Below, one piece after another: positions 27,979 to 36,109 of a stretch of DNA of 64,000 bases. The notes beneath the pieces were generated by a model. That model had not been told where the DNA came from and searched no databases. It saw only the letters and a list, made by a program, of their open reading frames with translations. Source of the DNA: Pseudomonas saxonica (GTDB taxonomy: Bacteria > Pseudomonadota > Gammaproteobacteria > Pseudomonadales > Pseudomonadaceae); contig NZ_VFIO01000011.1 in the NCBI RefSeq assembly GCF_007858365.1, positions 62,001-126,000 of the forward strand, given 5' to 3'. Each line of letters begins with the position of its first letter. Positions within the stretch are counted from its first letter, which is position 1. The translations under genes and the position numbers were made by a program.

Positions 27979-28770
27979 ATGGACTCACAGTTGATTGAAG
28001 CGCTGGGCGATGAGTTGTTTCATGCGTTGCTGGAGCGCCGCAGCCTGCAACCGCTGACCCAGCGTTATCCGGACTTGAGCCTGGAAACGGCTTATCAGAT
28101 TTCCCTGCGCTTTTTGCAACGCCGGGTGGCCTTGGGCGAGCAGGTAGTCGGCAAAAAAATCGGCGTCACCAGCCGCGCCGTTCAGGACATGCTGGATGTG
28201 CATCAACCCGACTTCGGCTTTCTGACCAACCGCATGCACGTCGCCGATAACAGCGAGGTGAGCTTCAGAGCCCATCATCTGGTGCAACCTCGGGCCGAAG
28301 GCGAAATCGCCTTTATCCTGGCTGAGGACCTCAGCGGCCCTGGCATCACGGCTGAAGATGTCATGGCCGCCACTGAATTTGTCGTGCCGTGTTTCGAGAT
28401 TGTCGATTCACGCATCGCCGACTGGAAAATCCGCATTCAGGACACCGTGGCCGATAACGCCTCCTGCGGTGTATTCGCGTTGGGCGAGCAACGGATTGAC
28501 CCGCGCACACTGGACTTGACCAAGGTTGAGCTGCACCTGCTGAAAAACGGCCAGCCGGCCGGGCACGGTTTCGGTTCAGCCGTGCAGGGCCATCCTTGCG
28601 AGGCCGTGGCCTGGTTGGCCAATACCCTTGGCAAGTTCGACATCCCGTTTCGCAAAGGCGAAATCATCCTGTCTGGAGCACTGGCGCCACTGGTGCCGGT
28701 GCAACCGGGCGATGAAGTCAGCCTGACCCTCAGCGGTCTGGGCTCTGCCCGCCTGCGCTTTGTGCCTTAA
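27979..28770 (+). CDS. 2-hydroxypenta-2,4-dienoate hydratase family protein (263 aa)
   Basis: This adds water to a 2-hydroxy-dienoate formed after meta-cleavage, giving a 4-hydroxy-2-oxo acid for the aldolase two genes on. Family hallmarks are V-G-K-K-I-G-V-T-S near 54-62, P-D-F-G-F-L-T, the A-E-G-E-I-A-F metal-binding segment with two glutamates, and E-I-V-D-S-R-I-A-D-W. Length matches MhpD/TesE/HsaE hydratases; the related 4-oxalocrotonate decarboxylases are similar, so that is the alternative. The ATG at 27979 follows AGAGAGAAT. The order hydratase, acetaldehyde dehydrogenase, aldolase is that of tesEFG/hsaEGF-type clusters. Confidence 0.85.
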   Translation: MDSQLIEALGDELFHALLERRSLQPLTQRYPDLSLETAYQISLRFLQRRVALGEQVVGKKIGVTSRAVQDMLDVHQPDFGFLTNRMHVADNSEVSFRAHHLVQPRAEGEIAFILAEDLSGPGITAEDVMAATEFVVPCFEIVDSRIADWKIRIQDTVADNASCGVFALGEQRIDPRTLDLTKVELHLLKNGQPAGHGFGSAVQGHPCEAVAWLANTLGKFDIPFRKGEIILSGALAPLVPVQPGDEVSLTLSGLGSARLRFVP

Positions 28771-28791
28771 ATCACGTCTGAGACCCTGACC

Positions 28792-29721
28792 ATGACCAGA
28801 AAAATAAAGTGTGCCCTGATCGGGCCGGGCAATATCGGTACTGACCTGCTGTACAAATTGCTGCGCAGCGAGGTTCTGGAACCGGTGTGGATGGTGGGCA
28901 TCGATGCCACCTCCGAAGGCCTGAGCCGTGCCCGGGAGATGGGTCTTAAAACCACCAGCGATGGCGTCGACGGTCTGCTTGAGCATGTACTGGCCGACAA
29001 CATCCAGATCGCCTTCGACGCAACCTCCGCCTATGTACACGCCGAAAACAGCCGCAAGCTCAACGAGTTGGGCGTGCTGATGATCGACCTTACCCCCGCC
29101 GCCATTGGCCCGTACTGCGTACCGCCGGTCAACCTGAAAGCCAACCTCAAGCGCGGCGCGATGAACGTCAATATGGTCACCTGCGGCGGTCAGGCCACTA
29201 TTCCTTTGGTGGCGGCTGTTTCCAGCGTGCAGCCTGTGGCGTATGCCGAAATTGTCGCTACGGCGGCGTCCAAATCGGTCGGCCCCGGCACGCGCAAAAA
29301 CATCGACGAATTTACCCGCACCACGGCCAATGCGATTGAACAGGTCGGCGGCGCCAAAAAAGGCAAGGCGATCATTATCGTCAACCCAGCCGAGCCGCCG
29401 CTGATCATGCGCGACACCGTGCATTGCCTGACCGAAACCGAACCTGATCAAGCCGCCATTACAGCAGCCCTGCACGCCATGATCGAACAAGTGCAGCAGT
29501 ACGTACCGGGCTACAAGCTGGTGAATGGCCCGGTGTTCGATGGCAACCGGGTGTCGATCTTTATGGAAGTCGAAGGCCTGGGTGACTACCTGCCCAAATA
29601 CGCCGGCAACCTGGACATCATGACCGCTGCGGCGGCGCGTACGGCCGAGATGTTCGCCGAAGAAATTCTCAACGGCGAGCTGCAACTCAAGGCCACCGCC
29701 GCTCAACCCGCCCTCGCTTAA
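28792..29721 (+). CDS. mhpF: Acetaldehyde dehydrogenase, acylating (309 aa)
   Basis: This converts the aldehyde released by the aldolase to its CoA ester with NAD and CoA. The N-terminal G-P-G-N-I-G-T-D NAD motif is at 11-18 and the catalytic Cys131 lies in M-V-T-C-G-G-Q-A-T-I-P. The protein is the normal length for the MhpF/BphJ/HsaG family. Members form a tight complex with the aldolase so that the aldehyde is channelled; the gene for that partner starts 10 bp downstream. The symbol is a family name; the acyl group may be acetyl or propionyl. Confidence 0.95.
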   Translation: MTRKIKCALIGPGNIGTDLLYKLLRSEVLEPVWMVGIDATSEGLSRAREMGLKTTSDGVDGLLEHVLADNIQIAFDATSAYVHAENSRKLNELGVLMIDLTPAAIGPYCVPPVNLKANLKRGAMNVNMVTCGGQATIPLVAAVSSVQPVAYAEIVATAASKSVGPGTRKNIDEFTRTTANAIEQVGGAKKGKAIIIVNPAEPPLIMRDTVHCLTETEPDQAAITAALHAMIEQVQQYVPGYKLVNGPVFDGNRVSIFMEVEGLGDYLPKYAGNLDIMTAAAARTAEMFAEEILNGELQLKATAAQPALA

Positions 29722-29731
29722 GGAGCACCCC

Positions 29732-30754
29732 ATGGATCTTCGCGGCAAAAAAATCACCGTGCATGACATGTGCCTGCGCGACGGCATGCACCCCAAGCGT
29801 CACCAGATCACCCTTGAGCAGATGAAAAGCATCGCCTGCGGGCTGGATGCGGCCGGCGTGCCGTTGATTGAAGTCACCCACGGTGACGGTCTGGGCGGCA
29901 GTTCGGTGAACTACGGGTTTCCCGCCCACACCGATGAGCAGTACCTGTCGGCGGTGATTCCAATGATGAAGCAGGCCAAGGTGTCGGCCCTGCTGCTGCC
30001 CGGCATCGGCACGGTTGACCATCTGCAAATGGCCTATGAACTAGGGGTCAATACGATTCGGGTCGCCACCCATTGCACCGAGGCGGATGTCTCCGAACAG
30101 CACATTTCCTATGCGCGCAAGCTGGGCATGGACACCGTCGGCTTTCTGATGATGGCGCACATGAACAGCCCTGAAGGACTGGTCAAGCAAGGCAAATTGA
30201 TGGAGAGCTATGGTGCCAACTGCATTTACCTGACCGACTCGGCGGGTTACATGCTGCCCCATGACATCAAGGCCCGTGTGGCGGCCATGCGCGAAGCGCT
30301 GCACCCGGACACCGAAATCGGCTTCCACGGCCATCACAACCTGTCGATGGGCGTGTCCAACTCCATCGCGGCCATCGAAGCTGGCGCTACGCGTATCGAT
30401 GCCGCCGCAGCCGGTCTGGGCGCAGGTGCGGGCAATACGCCGATGGAAATTCTGGTGGCGGTGTGTGATCGCATGGGCATCGATACCGGGGTCAGCGTGT
30501 TCGGCATTCAGGACGTGGCCGAAGACCTGGTGGTGCCGATCATGGACTTTCCGATCCGCAGTGACCGCGATGCCCTGACCATGGGCTATGCCGGTGTCTA
30601 TGGCTCGTTCCTGTTGTTCGCCAAGCGCGCCGAGAAAAAGTACGGGGTGCCGGCACGGGAAATTCTGGTCGAAATGGGCCGTCGCGGCATGGTCGGCGGC
30701 CAGGAAGACATGATCGAAGACACCGCCATGACCCTCGCCCGCCAGCGGGCCTGA
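29732..30754 (+). CDS. mhpE: 4-hydroxy-2-oxovalerate aldolase (340 aa)
   Basis: This splits 4-hydroxy-2-oxo acids into pyruvate and an aldehyde. The active-site motif C-L-R-D-G-M-H is at about 14-20 (Arg16 and Asp17) and the metal-binding histidines lie in I-G-F-H-G-H-H-N-L near 199. The C-terminal communication domain present in MhpE/BphI/HsaF is complete. It is the last of the hydratase-dehydrogenase-aldolase trio and is followed by a hairpin that may terminate part of transcription before the carrier gene. Confidence 0.95.
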   Translation: MDLRGKKITVHDMCLRDGMHPKRHQITLEQMKSIACGLDAAGVPLIEVTHGDGLGGSSVNYGFPAHTDEQYLSAVIPMMKQAKVSALLLPGIGTVDHLQMAYELGVNTIRVATHCTEADVSEQHISYARKLGMDTVGFLMMAHMNSPEGLVKQGKLMESYGANCIYLTDSAGYMLPHDIKARVAAMREALHPDTEIGFHGHHNLSMGVSNSIAAIEAGATRIDAAAAGLGAGAGNTPMEILVAVCDRMGIDTGVSVFGIQDVAEDLVVPIMDFPIRSDRDALTMGYAGVYGSFLLFAKRAEKKYGVPAREILVEMGRRGMVGGQEDMIEDTAMTLARQRA

Positions 30755-30767
30755 GGGGGCTCTGAAC

Positions 30768-30806
30768 AAAGGCGCTGACGCATCACGGGTCGGCGCCTTT
30801 GCCGTT
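30768..30806 (+). terminator. Probable terminator after the aldolase gene
   Basis: AAAGGCGCTGAC pairs with GTCGGCGCCTTT across a 9-base loop, followed by GCCGTTTTAT. The T run is short and interrupted, so read-through into the carrier gene is possible. Confidence 0.55.
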
Positions 30807-30827
30807 TTATTCAAGGTGGAATCGACT

Positions 30828-32141
30828 ATGACAGACACTCACGTCGGCTGGCGCAGCCACGCTTTGCTGTTGTTGCTGGCTGCGGTGTTTGCCGACAACT
30901 TTGTCGGGCGCCAGATTCTGGCGGTGATGATTGAACCGATCAAACGCGAATTCGGGGTCAGCGATACCGCCATGGGCTTGATCTCGGGGCTGGCGTTTGC
31001 CGGGGTTTATGCCCTGCTCGCCCTGCCCGCCGGGCGCCTGGCGGATCGCATGTCACGCACCCGCCTGTTGGCCATCGCTTGCCTGTTGTGGGCGGTGGCG
31101 ACGGTGCTGTGCGGGCTGGCCGTGAGTTTCTGGATGTTGGCACTGGCGCGAATGGCCGTGGCGGTGAGCGAGTCCCCCACTACGTCGGCGTCCATGTCGA
31201 TGATTGCTGACTTGTATCCTCCGCATCGGCGCTCGTTTGCGATCAGTTGCTTCACGGCGGCGCCGACTTTTTCTGCCGTTATTGGCTTGAGCCTAGGCGC
31301 CTGGGTGGTCGAGCACTATGGATGGCGCATGGCGTTTATCGTGATCGGCATGCCAGCGCTGCTGTTCTCGCTGGCGCTGGCCGTGCTGGCCAAAGACCCG
31401 CCCCGTGGACGCTGGGATCTGGCCAGCGCACACGCCGCCCATCCCTTGCAAAGCATGGTCAGCGAAGCACGCAAGCTGTGGGCCCTGCCCGCTTACCGTT
31501 GTTTGATTATGGCGGGCGGCCTGACCACCCTCAGTTCGTACGCCATCGGCATGTGGAATACCAGCTTTCTGGTGCGCTCCCACGGCCTGTCGCTGCAACA
31601 CGCAGGGTTACTGGCCGGGTTTATCTGTGGCGGGGTTGCCGGGATCGGCGCGCTGTTCAGCGGCTGGTTGAGCGATCACCTGACGCCGCGCAACCCGCAT
31701 TGGCAAGTGGGCATTCCGATTATTGGCCACGTGGCGGCGACCTGTGCCTTGGCCGCTTATCTGTTATGGCCTTCGACGGTGTGGCTGTACCTGGGAGAGG
31801 TGCCTGTACCCAGCGCCATGCTCTGGTGTGCGTTCTACAGTTTTTTTGCGGTGTGGTGGGTAGCGCCCTCCTACAATCTGGTGACGCAACTGGTGCCCGC
31901 CAACCGCCGAGGCACAGCGATGGCCTTGCAGACCATCGTCTCTACGCTGATGGGGGTAGGCACCGGGCCGTTGCTCGCCGGGTTGCTCAGTGATGCACTG
32001 GTGCCCCGGTTCGGCGTGGAGTCGCTGCGCTATGCCCTGCTGCTGGTCAGCCTGCCGGTGCTGGGCTCCATTGCCCTGCTGATACGCACCTCCAGCCATG
32101 CCGCACCCACGGGTTATTTGCCCGTTGAGCGCGCCGCATAA
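30828..32141 (+). CDS. MFS transporter (437 aa)
   Basis: This is a major facilitator protein in the inner membrane, with about 12 predicted hydrophobic segments. The conserved motif between helices 2 and 3 is G-R-L-A-D-R-M-S-R-T-R. The N-terminus (A-D-N-F-V-G-R-Q) is typical of aromatic or organic-acid carriers of the spinster/ACS-like group. The ATG at 30828 follows AAGGTGG; the in-frame GTG at 30816 overlaps that site and is less likely. It probably imports the ring substrate or exports an intermediate. The gene's end overlaps the convergent nitronate monooxygenase-like gene by 28 bp. Confidence 0.85.
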   Translation: MTDTHVGWRSHALLLLLAAVFADNFVGRQILAVMIEPIKREFGVSDTAMGLISGLAFAGVYALLALPAGRLADRMSRTRLLAIACLLWAVATVLCGLAVSFWMLALARMAVAVSESPTTSASMSMIADLYPPHRRSFAISCFTAAPTFSAVIGLSLGAWVVEHYGWRMAFIVIGMPALLFSLALAVLAKDPPRGRWDLASAHAAHPLQSMVSEARKLWALPAYRCLIMAGGLTTLSSYAIGMWNTSFLVRSHGLSLQHAGLLAGFICGGVAGIGALFSGWLSDHLTPRNPHWQVGIPIIGHVAATCALAAYLLWPSTVWLYLGEVPVPSAMLWCAFYSFFAVWWVAPSYNLVTQLVPANRRGTAMALQTIVSTLMGVGTGPLLAGLLSDALVPRFGVESLRYALLLVSLPVLGSIALLIRTSSHAAPTGYLPVERAA

Positions 32142-33199
32142 TCATCGACCAACCGGCGGGTCAGCTCATAAGCCGACAACTGTGCTGTACGGCCCGGGCT
32201 TAACGCAAAGGCCTGCCCCGCCCACAGGTTGATAAAGTCGCCGGAACCGGCCGGCTCGCTGATCGCCTTGAGCGGCAGCAGAACACCCCCCGCCAACGGA
32301 AAAGCCGGCGCCTGAGGATTGATCGGGCCCATTTCGCGCATCACCCGGTTAAGAATCCCGCGCGCCGGGCGCCCGGTGAACAGGTTGGTCAGCGCCGTGT
32401 CGCTGGAGTCTGCCTCGCGCAAGGCCTTGTAATGCGGTTGGCTGACATTGGCCTGCGGACAGAACAAGTACGCCGTGCCGATTTGTACCGCGCTGGCCCC
32501 TAGGGCAAATGCCGCCGCAATGCCGCGCGCATCGGCAATACCGCCTGCCGCAATCACCGGCACCGAGACCGCATCGACAATCTGTGGCACCAGGGCAAAG
32601 GTGCCGATCTGGCTGGCCAGGTCAGTACTCAAGAACATCGCCCGATGGCCACCGGCTTCATACCCCATGGCAATGATCGCATCGCAGCCGTGACGCTCCA
32701 GCCACTGAGCTTCGGCCACTGTGGTGGCAGAGCTGATGATCTTTGCGCCGCTGGCTTTTACTCGCGCGACCAGTGCGGGGGCAGGAAGACCAAAATGAAA
32801 ACTCACCACCTGCGGGCGCAGTTCTTCGACCAGCGCACAGGTCGCCTCATCAAAAGGCGCACGGCTGGACACGGGGGTGGGCGCGTCAAAGTCGGCGCCC
32901 AACTCGATGTAATAGGGTTTGAACAGCGCTTTCCAGCGCTGCGCTCGGGCTTCGTCAGGCTGCGGTGCCTGATGGCAGAAGAAGTTCAGATTGAGAGGCT
33001 GATCACTCACGGCGCGGAACGCTGCGACTTCGGCGCGAATGGCCTCATGGCTTAACGTGGCACAGGCCAGAGACCCCAGCCCGCCGGCCTGAGCAACGCC
33101 TGTCATGACCTCGCTGGCGGCACCGAGCATGGGCGCTTGAATAATGGGGTGGGTAATACCTGTCAAATCGGTAAAGCGTGAGTCTGGCCAGCGGGGCAT
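32114..33199 (-). CDS. Nitronate monooxygenase / 2-nitropropane dioxygenase family flavoprotein (362 aa)
   Basis: This is an FMN-binding TIM barrel. Hallmarks are H-P-I-I-Q-A-P-M near the start, V-S-F-H-F-G-L-P, Y-E-A-G-G-H-R, and V-I-A-A-G-G-I-A-D-A-R-G-I-A. Close relatives act on alkyl nitronates. Other members (IpdC type) work as flavin reductases in degradation of steroid C/D rings, which may fit this neighbourhood better. The start at 33199 was chosen by alignment of the first beta strand; ATG 33211 gives four more residues and neither has a strong ribosome-binding site. Its 3' end overlaps that of the MFS gene. Confidence 0.8.
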   Translation of the reverse strand: MPRWPDSRFTDLTGITHPIIQAPMLGAASEVMTGVAQAGGLGSLACATLSHEAIRAEVAAFRAVSDQPLNLNFFCHQAPQPDEARAQRWKALFKPYYIELGADFDAPTPVSSRAPFDEATCALVEELRPQVVSFHFGLPAPALVARVKASGAKIISSATTVAEAQWLERHGCDAIIAMGYEAGGHRAMFLSTDLASQIGTFALVPQIVDAVSVPVIAAGGIADARGIAAAFALGASAVQIGTAYLFCPQANVSQPHYKALREADSSDTALTNLFTGRPARGILNRVMREMGPINPQAPAFPLAGGVLLPLKAISEPAGSGDFINLWAGQAFALSPGRTAQLSAYELTRRLVDDYAARSTGK

Positions 33200-33233
33200 A
33201 AAAAATCTCATGACAGTAAAACGTGTAAAGAAC

Positions 33234-33338
33234 CTGTAGCCGCTGCCGCAGGCTGCGTTCGGGCGCGAAGCGCTCGTAAATATGACTTTACGACGGCTTC
33301 GCCGCCGATCGCAGCCTGCGGCAGCGGCAGCGGCTACA
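33234..33338. repeat. Intergenic inverted repeat (REP/BIME-like)
   Basis: Arms CTGTAGCCGCTGCCGCAGGC and the complementary GCCTGCGGCAGCGGC...GGCTACA flank short stems with GCGCTCG and GACGGC cores. It lies between two minus-strand genes, directly upstream of the nitronate monooxygenase-like gene. Confidence 0.8.
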
Positions 33339-33355
33339 AGGATGATCAACCGGGT

Positions 33356-34915
33356 TTAGCCCTGTTTGGCCAGCGCCGCGATCAACGCAGGGTCGAAATT
33401 GTAGATATCCGGGGAGTACACCACTTTTCCATCTTTATCAGCATGCGCTGTCCAATAGGTCATCAGGATCGGCATGGGGTTGGACAACCTGAACTCGCTG
33501 GTGCGCCCCGTGCTGAGCAACTCCTCGGTGCGCACTTTCTCGGACGGGGTCACCAGCCAGTCACGCAGTTCAAACACTGATTCAACGCGTACACAGCCCG
33601 AGCTGAATGCCCTGGGGCCTTTGCTGAACAGCGCCTGGCTGGGCGTGTCATGCAGGTATACCGAGAACGGATTGGGAAAGCGGATGGCAATACGTCCTAA
33701 CGGGTTGCGCGGCCCGGCCCCTTGACGCAGGAGTATGTTGCCGGGGCGATCCCAATCAACACTGCCGGGGGAAATCGGCCGCCCACTGCTGTCGATCACT
33801 TGCAAGTCATGACGACTCAGGAAAGAGGGATCACGGCGAATTTGCGGCAGTTTGTCTTTCTTGAAGATGGTCGGCGGAATGGTCCAGGTCGGGTTCAGAG
33901 TCAGCCGGTTGACGGTGGATTTCAAAAGCGGCGTCTGCCGGTCGGGGCGCCCGACCTGGGTGCGGGTCTGCCACACCGGTTGACCATCCTTGTACACCGC
34001 CAGTTGTGCCGCCGCGACATTGACCAGCAGGCTGGTGGGTTCGAAGTCGTGGGCCATCCAGCGCAGACGCTCCAGATTGATGCGCAATTGGTCGCGCCGT
34101 GTGGCCGGGCTGACGTTCAGTTCCTTTATCGTGCCCGGCCCGATCACGCCGTCGGCCTGCAACGAGTGATCCAGCTGGAAGCTTTTAACCGCCGAGACCA
34201 CTTCATTGCTGTAGGTGTTGTTGACGGATGCCTGACGGCTCAGATACCCCTCGTCGGCCAGTCGCCGGGCCAGTGCTGGCACACGGGTGTCTTGCATCCC
34301 GGGGCGCAGCAAGGGGCCATCGGGGATTGGTTGCCACTGCGTCAAGGGTTGCTGACGCATGCGGGCGTAGACTTTACGTAAATTCTGGTACTGCTCGAAG
34401 GCTGGCCTGGCCTGTGCGAACGCCGCACTCACGTCCTGCACGCCGGGTACGGCGAGGGCTAAAAGTTCGGCCTGACGGTCAGGTTCTACAACAGAATCGG
34501 AATGCCAGACCGGCTCGTAGCGACTTTGGGCCAGCCGCCCAAAGTGCAAGTCATGCAACGCTTTGAGGTATTGCCGGCTGGTGTCGATATCGGCACACAG
34601 GTCTTGATCCGCTGGTAGCGGATAATGAGCCGGGTTCAGCCCATCGTCGGCCAATTGCGCCAACGCCGCCTTCAAGGTGGCTACCCGAGCAGGGTCCGTC
34701 CACACCATCTGATCATTCTGGGCCTGATAGAAAGCCTGCAATAGCGCCTGTTGTTGCGCGTCCACGCCAGTGGCCAGCGCAGGGCAAGACTGCGGCAATT
34801 GGAGCAATGCCATCTGCACGGGGTTAGCCGGCTGAACAGCCATGTCGTCAGCCGACGCGACCAATGGCGCTACGAGCAAGGCAATGCTCAAGTAAACTGC
34901 GTGTTTTTTGATCAA
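33356..34915 (-). CDS. Murein L,D-transpeptidase, YcbB/LdtD type (519 aa)
   Basis: This makes 3-3 cross-links in peptidoglycan in the periplasm. It has a signal peptide (residues 1-22, cleavage after V-A-S-A). A helical scaffold domain is followed by a peptidoglycan-binding domain at about 205-270 (F-Q-L-D-H-S-L-Q-A-D-G-V-I-G-P-G-T). The YkuD catalytic domain carries Y-L-H-D-T-P and S-S-G-C-V-R-V with the nucleophilic cysteine. The length is shorter than E. coli LdtD (615) but common in pseudomonads. Its neighbour across the intergenic space is another YkuD protein on the opposite strand. Confidence 0.9.
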   Translation of the reverse strand: MIKKHAVYLSIALLVAPLVASADDMAVQPANPVQMALLQLPQSCPALATGVDAQQQALLQAFYQAQNDQMVWTDPARVATLKAALAQLADDGLNPAHYPLPADQDLCADIDTSRQYLKALHDLHFGRLAQSRYEPVWHSDSVVEPDRQAELLALAVPGVQDVSAAFAQARPAFEQYQNLRKVYARMRQQPLTQWQPIPDGPLLRPGMQDTRVPALARRLADEGYLSRQASVNNTYSNEVVSAVKSFQLDHSLQADGVIGPGTIKELNVSPATRRDQLRINLERLRWMAHDFEPTSLLVNVAAAQLAVYKDGQPVWQTRTQVGRPDRQTPLLKSTVNRLTLNPTWTIPPTIFKKDKLPQIRRDPSFLSRHDLQVIDSSGRPISPGSVDWDRPGNILLRQGAGPRNPLGRIAIRFPNPFSVYLHDTPSQALFSKGPRAFSSGCVRVESVFELRDWLVTPSEKVRTEELLSTGRTSEFRLSNPMPILMTYWTAHADKDGKVVYSPDIYNFDPALIAALAKQG

Positions 34916-35076
34916 CTGCTTTACTCCAATCCATGGCCGTTGCGTTGAAATTCACCGTATCACCGTCACGGCTGACCCCGAAGGCTAGCAGCTATATCGT
35001 GTCTGTCTGTCTTAAACATAGCAGCCATCGGGTGACGGAGTTTCTGTAACCTTTAAACAGTGGAATATCGTTACCT

Positions 35077-35790
35077 ATGCCGATTACTTTGCGACGACTC
35101 TTTCTGGTCGCCGCGACGCTGGGAGCTCTGTGCAACCCTGCGTTCGCCGCCAATATTTCTAAACAAGGGCTCTACAACAGCCTTGCCCAAGCCGCCCCGG
35201 AACTCAACCCCCTCGTACTGCAAAGCGCCCTGAGTGCCATGCAATGCGCTGTCAACAACGGCGCCAGCCCAGCCGAAAACCTGGCCGTGATTGATTATTC
35301 ACAACCGTCTACGGCCCGCCGCCTGTGGATCTTCGACCTGCACAAAAAGACCCTGGTGCTGCGTGACCTGGTGGCCCACGGGCAAAAGTCCGGTGAAAAC
35401 TTCGCCACTCAATTTTCCAATAACGAGGGCAGCCACCAATCCAGCCTGGGTTTGTTTCGTACTCAAGAAAGCTATCAGGGTGCCAACGGCTACTCATTGC
35501 GCATGGACGGACTGGAACCGGGTTTCAACGACAGCGCCCGTGACCGTGCCATCGTGATCCATCCGGCCAGTTACGTGAATCCTCTGTGGAGCCAGACCCA
35601 AGGCCGCATCGGTCGCAGTCAGGGCTGCCCTGCCGTACGCCCGCAGATTGCCCGTACCGTGGTAGACAAACTCAAGGACGGGCAGTTCATGTTTGCCTGG
35701 TATCCGGATCAAAAGTGGCTGCAATCTTCGGCTTACCTCAACTGCAAACCGCGGTTGGTGGCCAGTATTGTCTCGTCAAAAAAGGGCTGA
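35077..35790 (+). CDS. Murein L,D-transpeptidase catalytic domain family protein (237 aa)
   Basis: This is a second, shorter YkuD-type enzyme. It has a signal peptide ending near A-F-A-A (about residue 25). The catalytic pattern is V-I-H-P-A-S-Y followed by R-S-Q-G-C-P-A-V, with the expected histidine and cysteine. The S-x-G-C-P form is characteristic of the YkuD_2 family. It starts 161 bp from the divergent LdtD-like gene. A shared promoter region for two cell-wall enzymes is plausible. Substrate specificity is not deducible. Confidence 0.9.
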   Translation: MPITLRRLFLVAATLGALCNPAFAANISKQGLYNSLAQAAPELNPLVLQSALSAMQCAVNNGASPAENLAVIDYSQPSTARRLWIFDLHKKTLVLRDLVAHGQKSGENFATQFSNNEGSHQSSLGLFRTQESYQGANGYSLRMDGLEPGFNDSARDRAIVIHPASYVNPLWSQTQGRIGRSQGCPAVRPQIARTVVDKLKDGQFMFAWYPDQKWLQSSAYLNCKPRLVASIVSSKKG

Positions 35791-35807
35791 CAGTAACGCC
35801 ACACCTC

Positions 35808-35983
35808 GTAGCAGCTGACGAGCTCTGCGAGGCTGCGTTCGGCGGCGAAGCCGTCGTAAACCCGTCAACACAATGCATCAGACACGTCGCTAGGCGGGAG
35901 CGAGGTTTCAACCCACACCTCCTTTGTAGAACTTGCGACGATTGCATCGTCGAACGCAGCCTCGCAGAGCTCGTCAGCTGCTA
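35808..35983. repeat. Intergenic inverted repeat (REP/BIME-like)
   Basis: Arms GTAGCAGCTGACGAGCTCTG and the reverse-complementary CAGAGCTCGTCAGCTGCTAC enclose GGCGAAGCCGTCG and GACGATTGCATCGTCG stems. The arms match the element at 24221-24373 nearly base for base. Confidence 0.85.
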
Positions 35984-36068
35984 CAAAAATTGTTATCCAT
36001 TACCGACTTCTTTGAGCTGAAAGCGACACGCTGCCCGGTCTTTCATTGACTGATCGGGCCAAGCGCTA

Positions 36069-36104
36069 TTTATTACTATTAATCCGCATTAATACGATAA
36101 ATAG
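36069..36104. promoter_or_regulatory. AT-rich palindrome upstream of the FadR-family gene
   Basis: A core of ATTAAT-CCGC-ATTAAT (36078-36093) extends outward as an imperfect inverted repeat (TTTATTAC.../...ACGATAAAT). It lies just 17 bp upstream of the regulator's ATG, so it is a candidate autoregulatory operator. Confidence 0.45.
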
Positions 36105-36109
36105 AACAT

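Noticed and set aside
28576..29796. Minus-strand frame of 406 codons opposite the acetaldehyde dehydrogenase gene
   Set aside because: Antisense to a well-conserved gene; glycine-, histidine- and arginine-rich composition typical of shadow frames.
24221..35983. The repeated intergenic elements as a CRISPR array
   Set aside because: The copies are single inverted pairs in separate intergenic spaces, without regular spacers and without cas genes.
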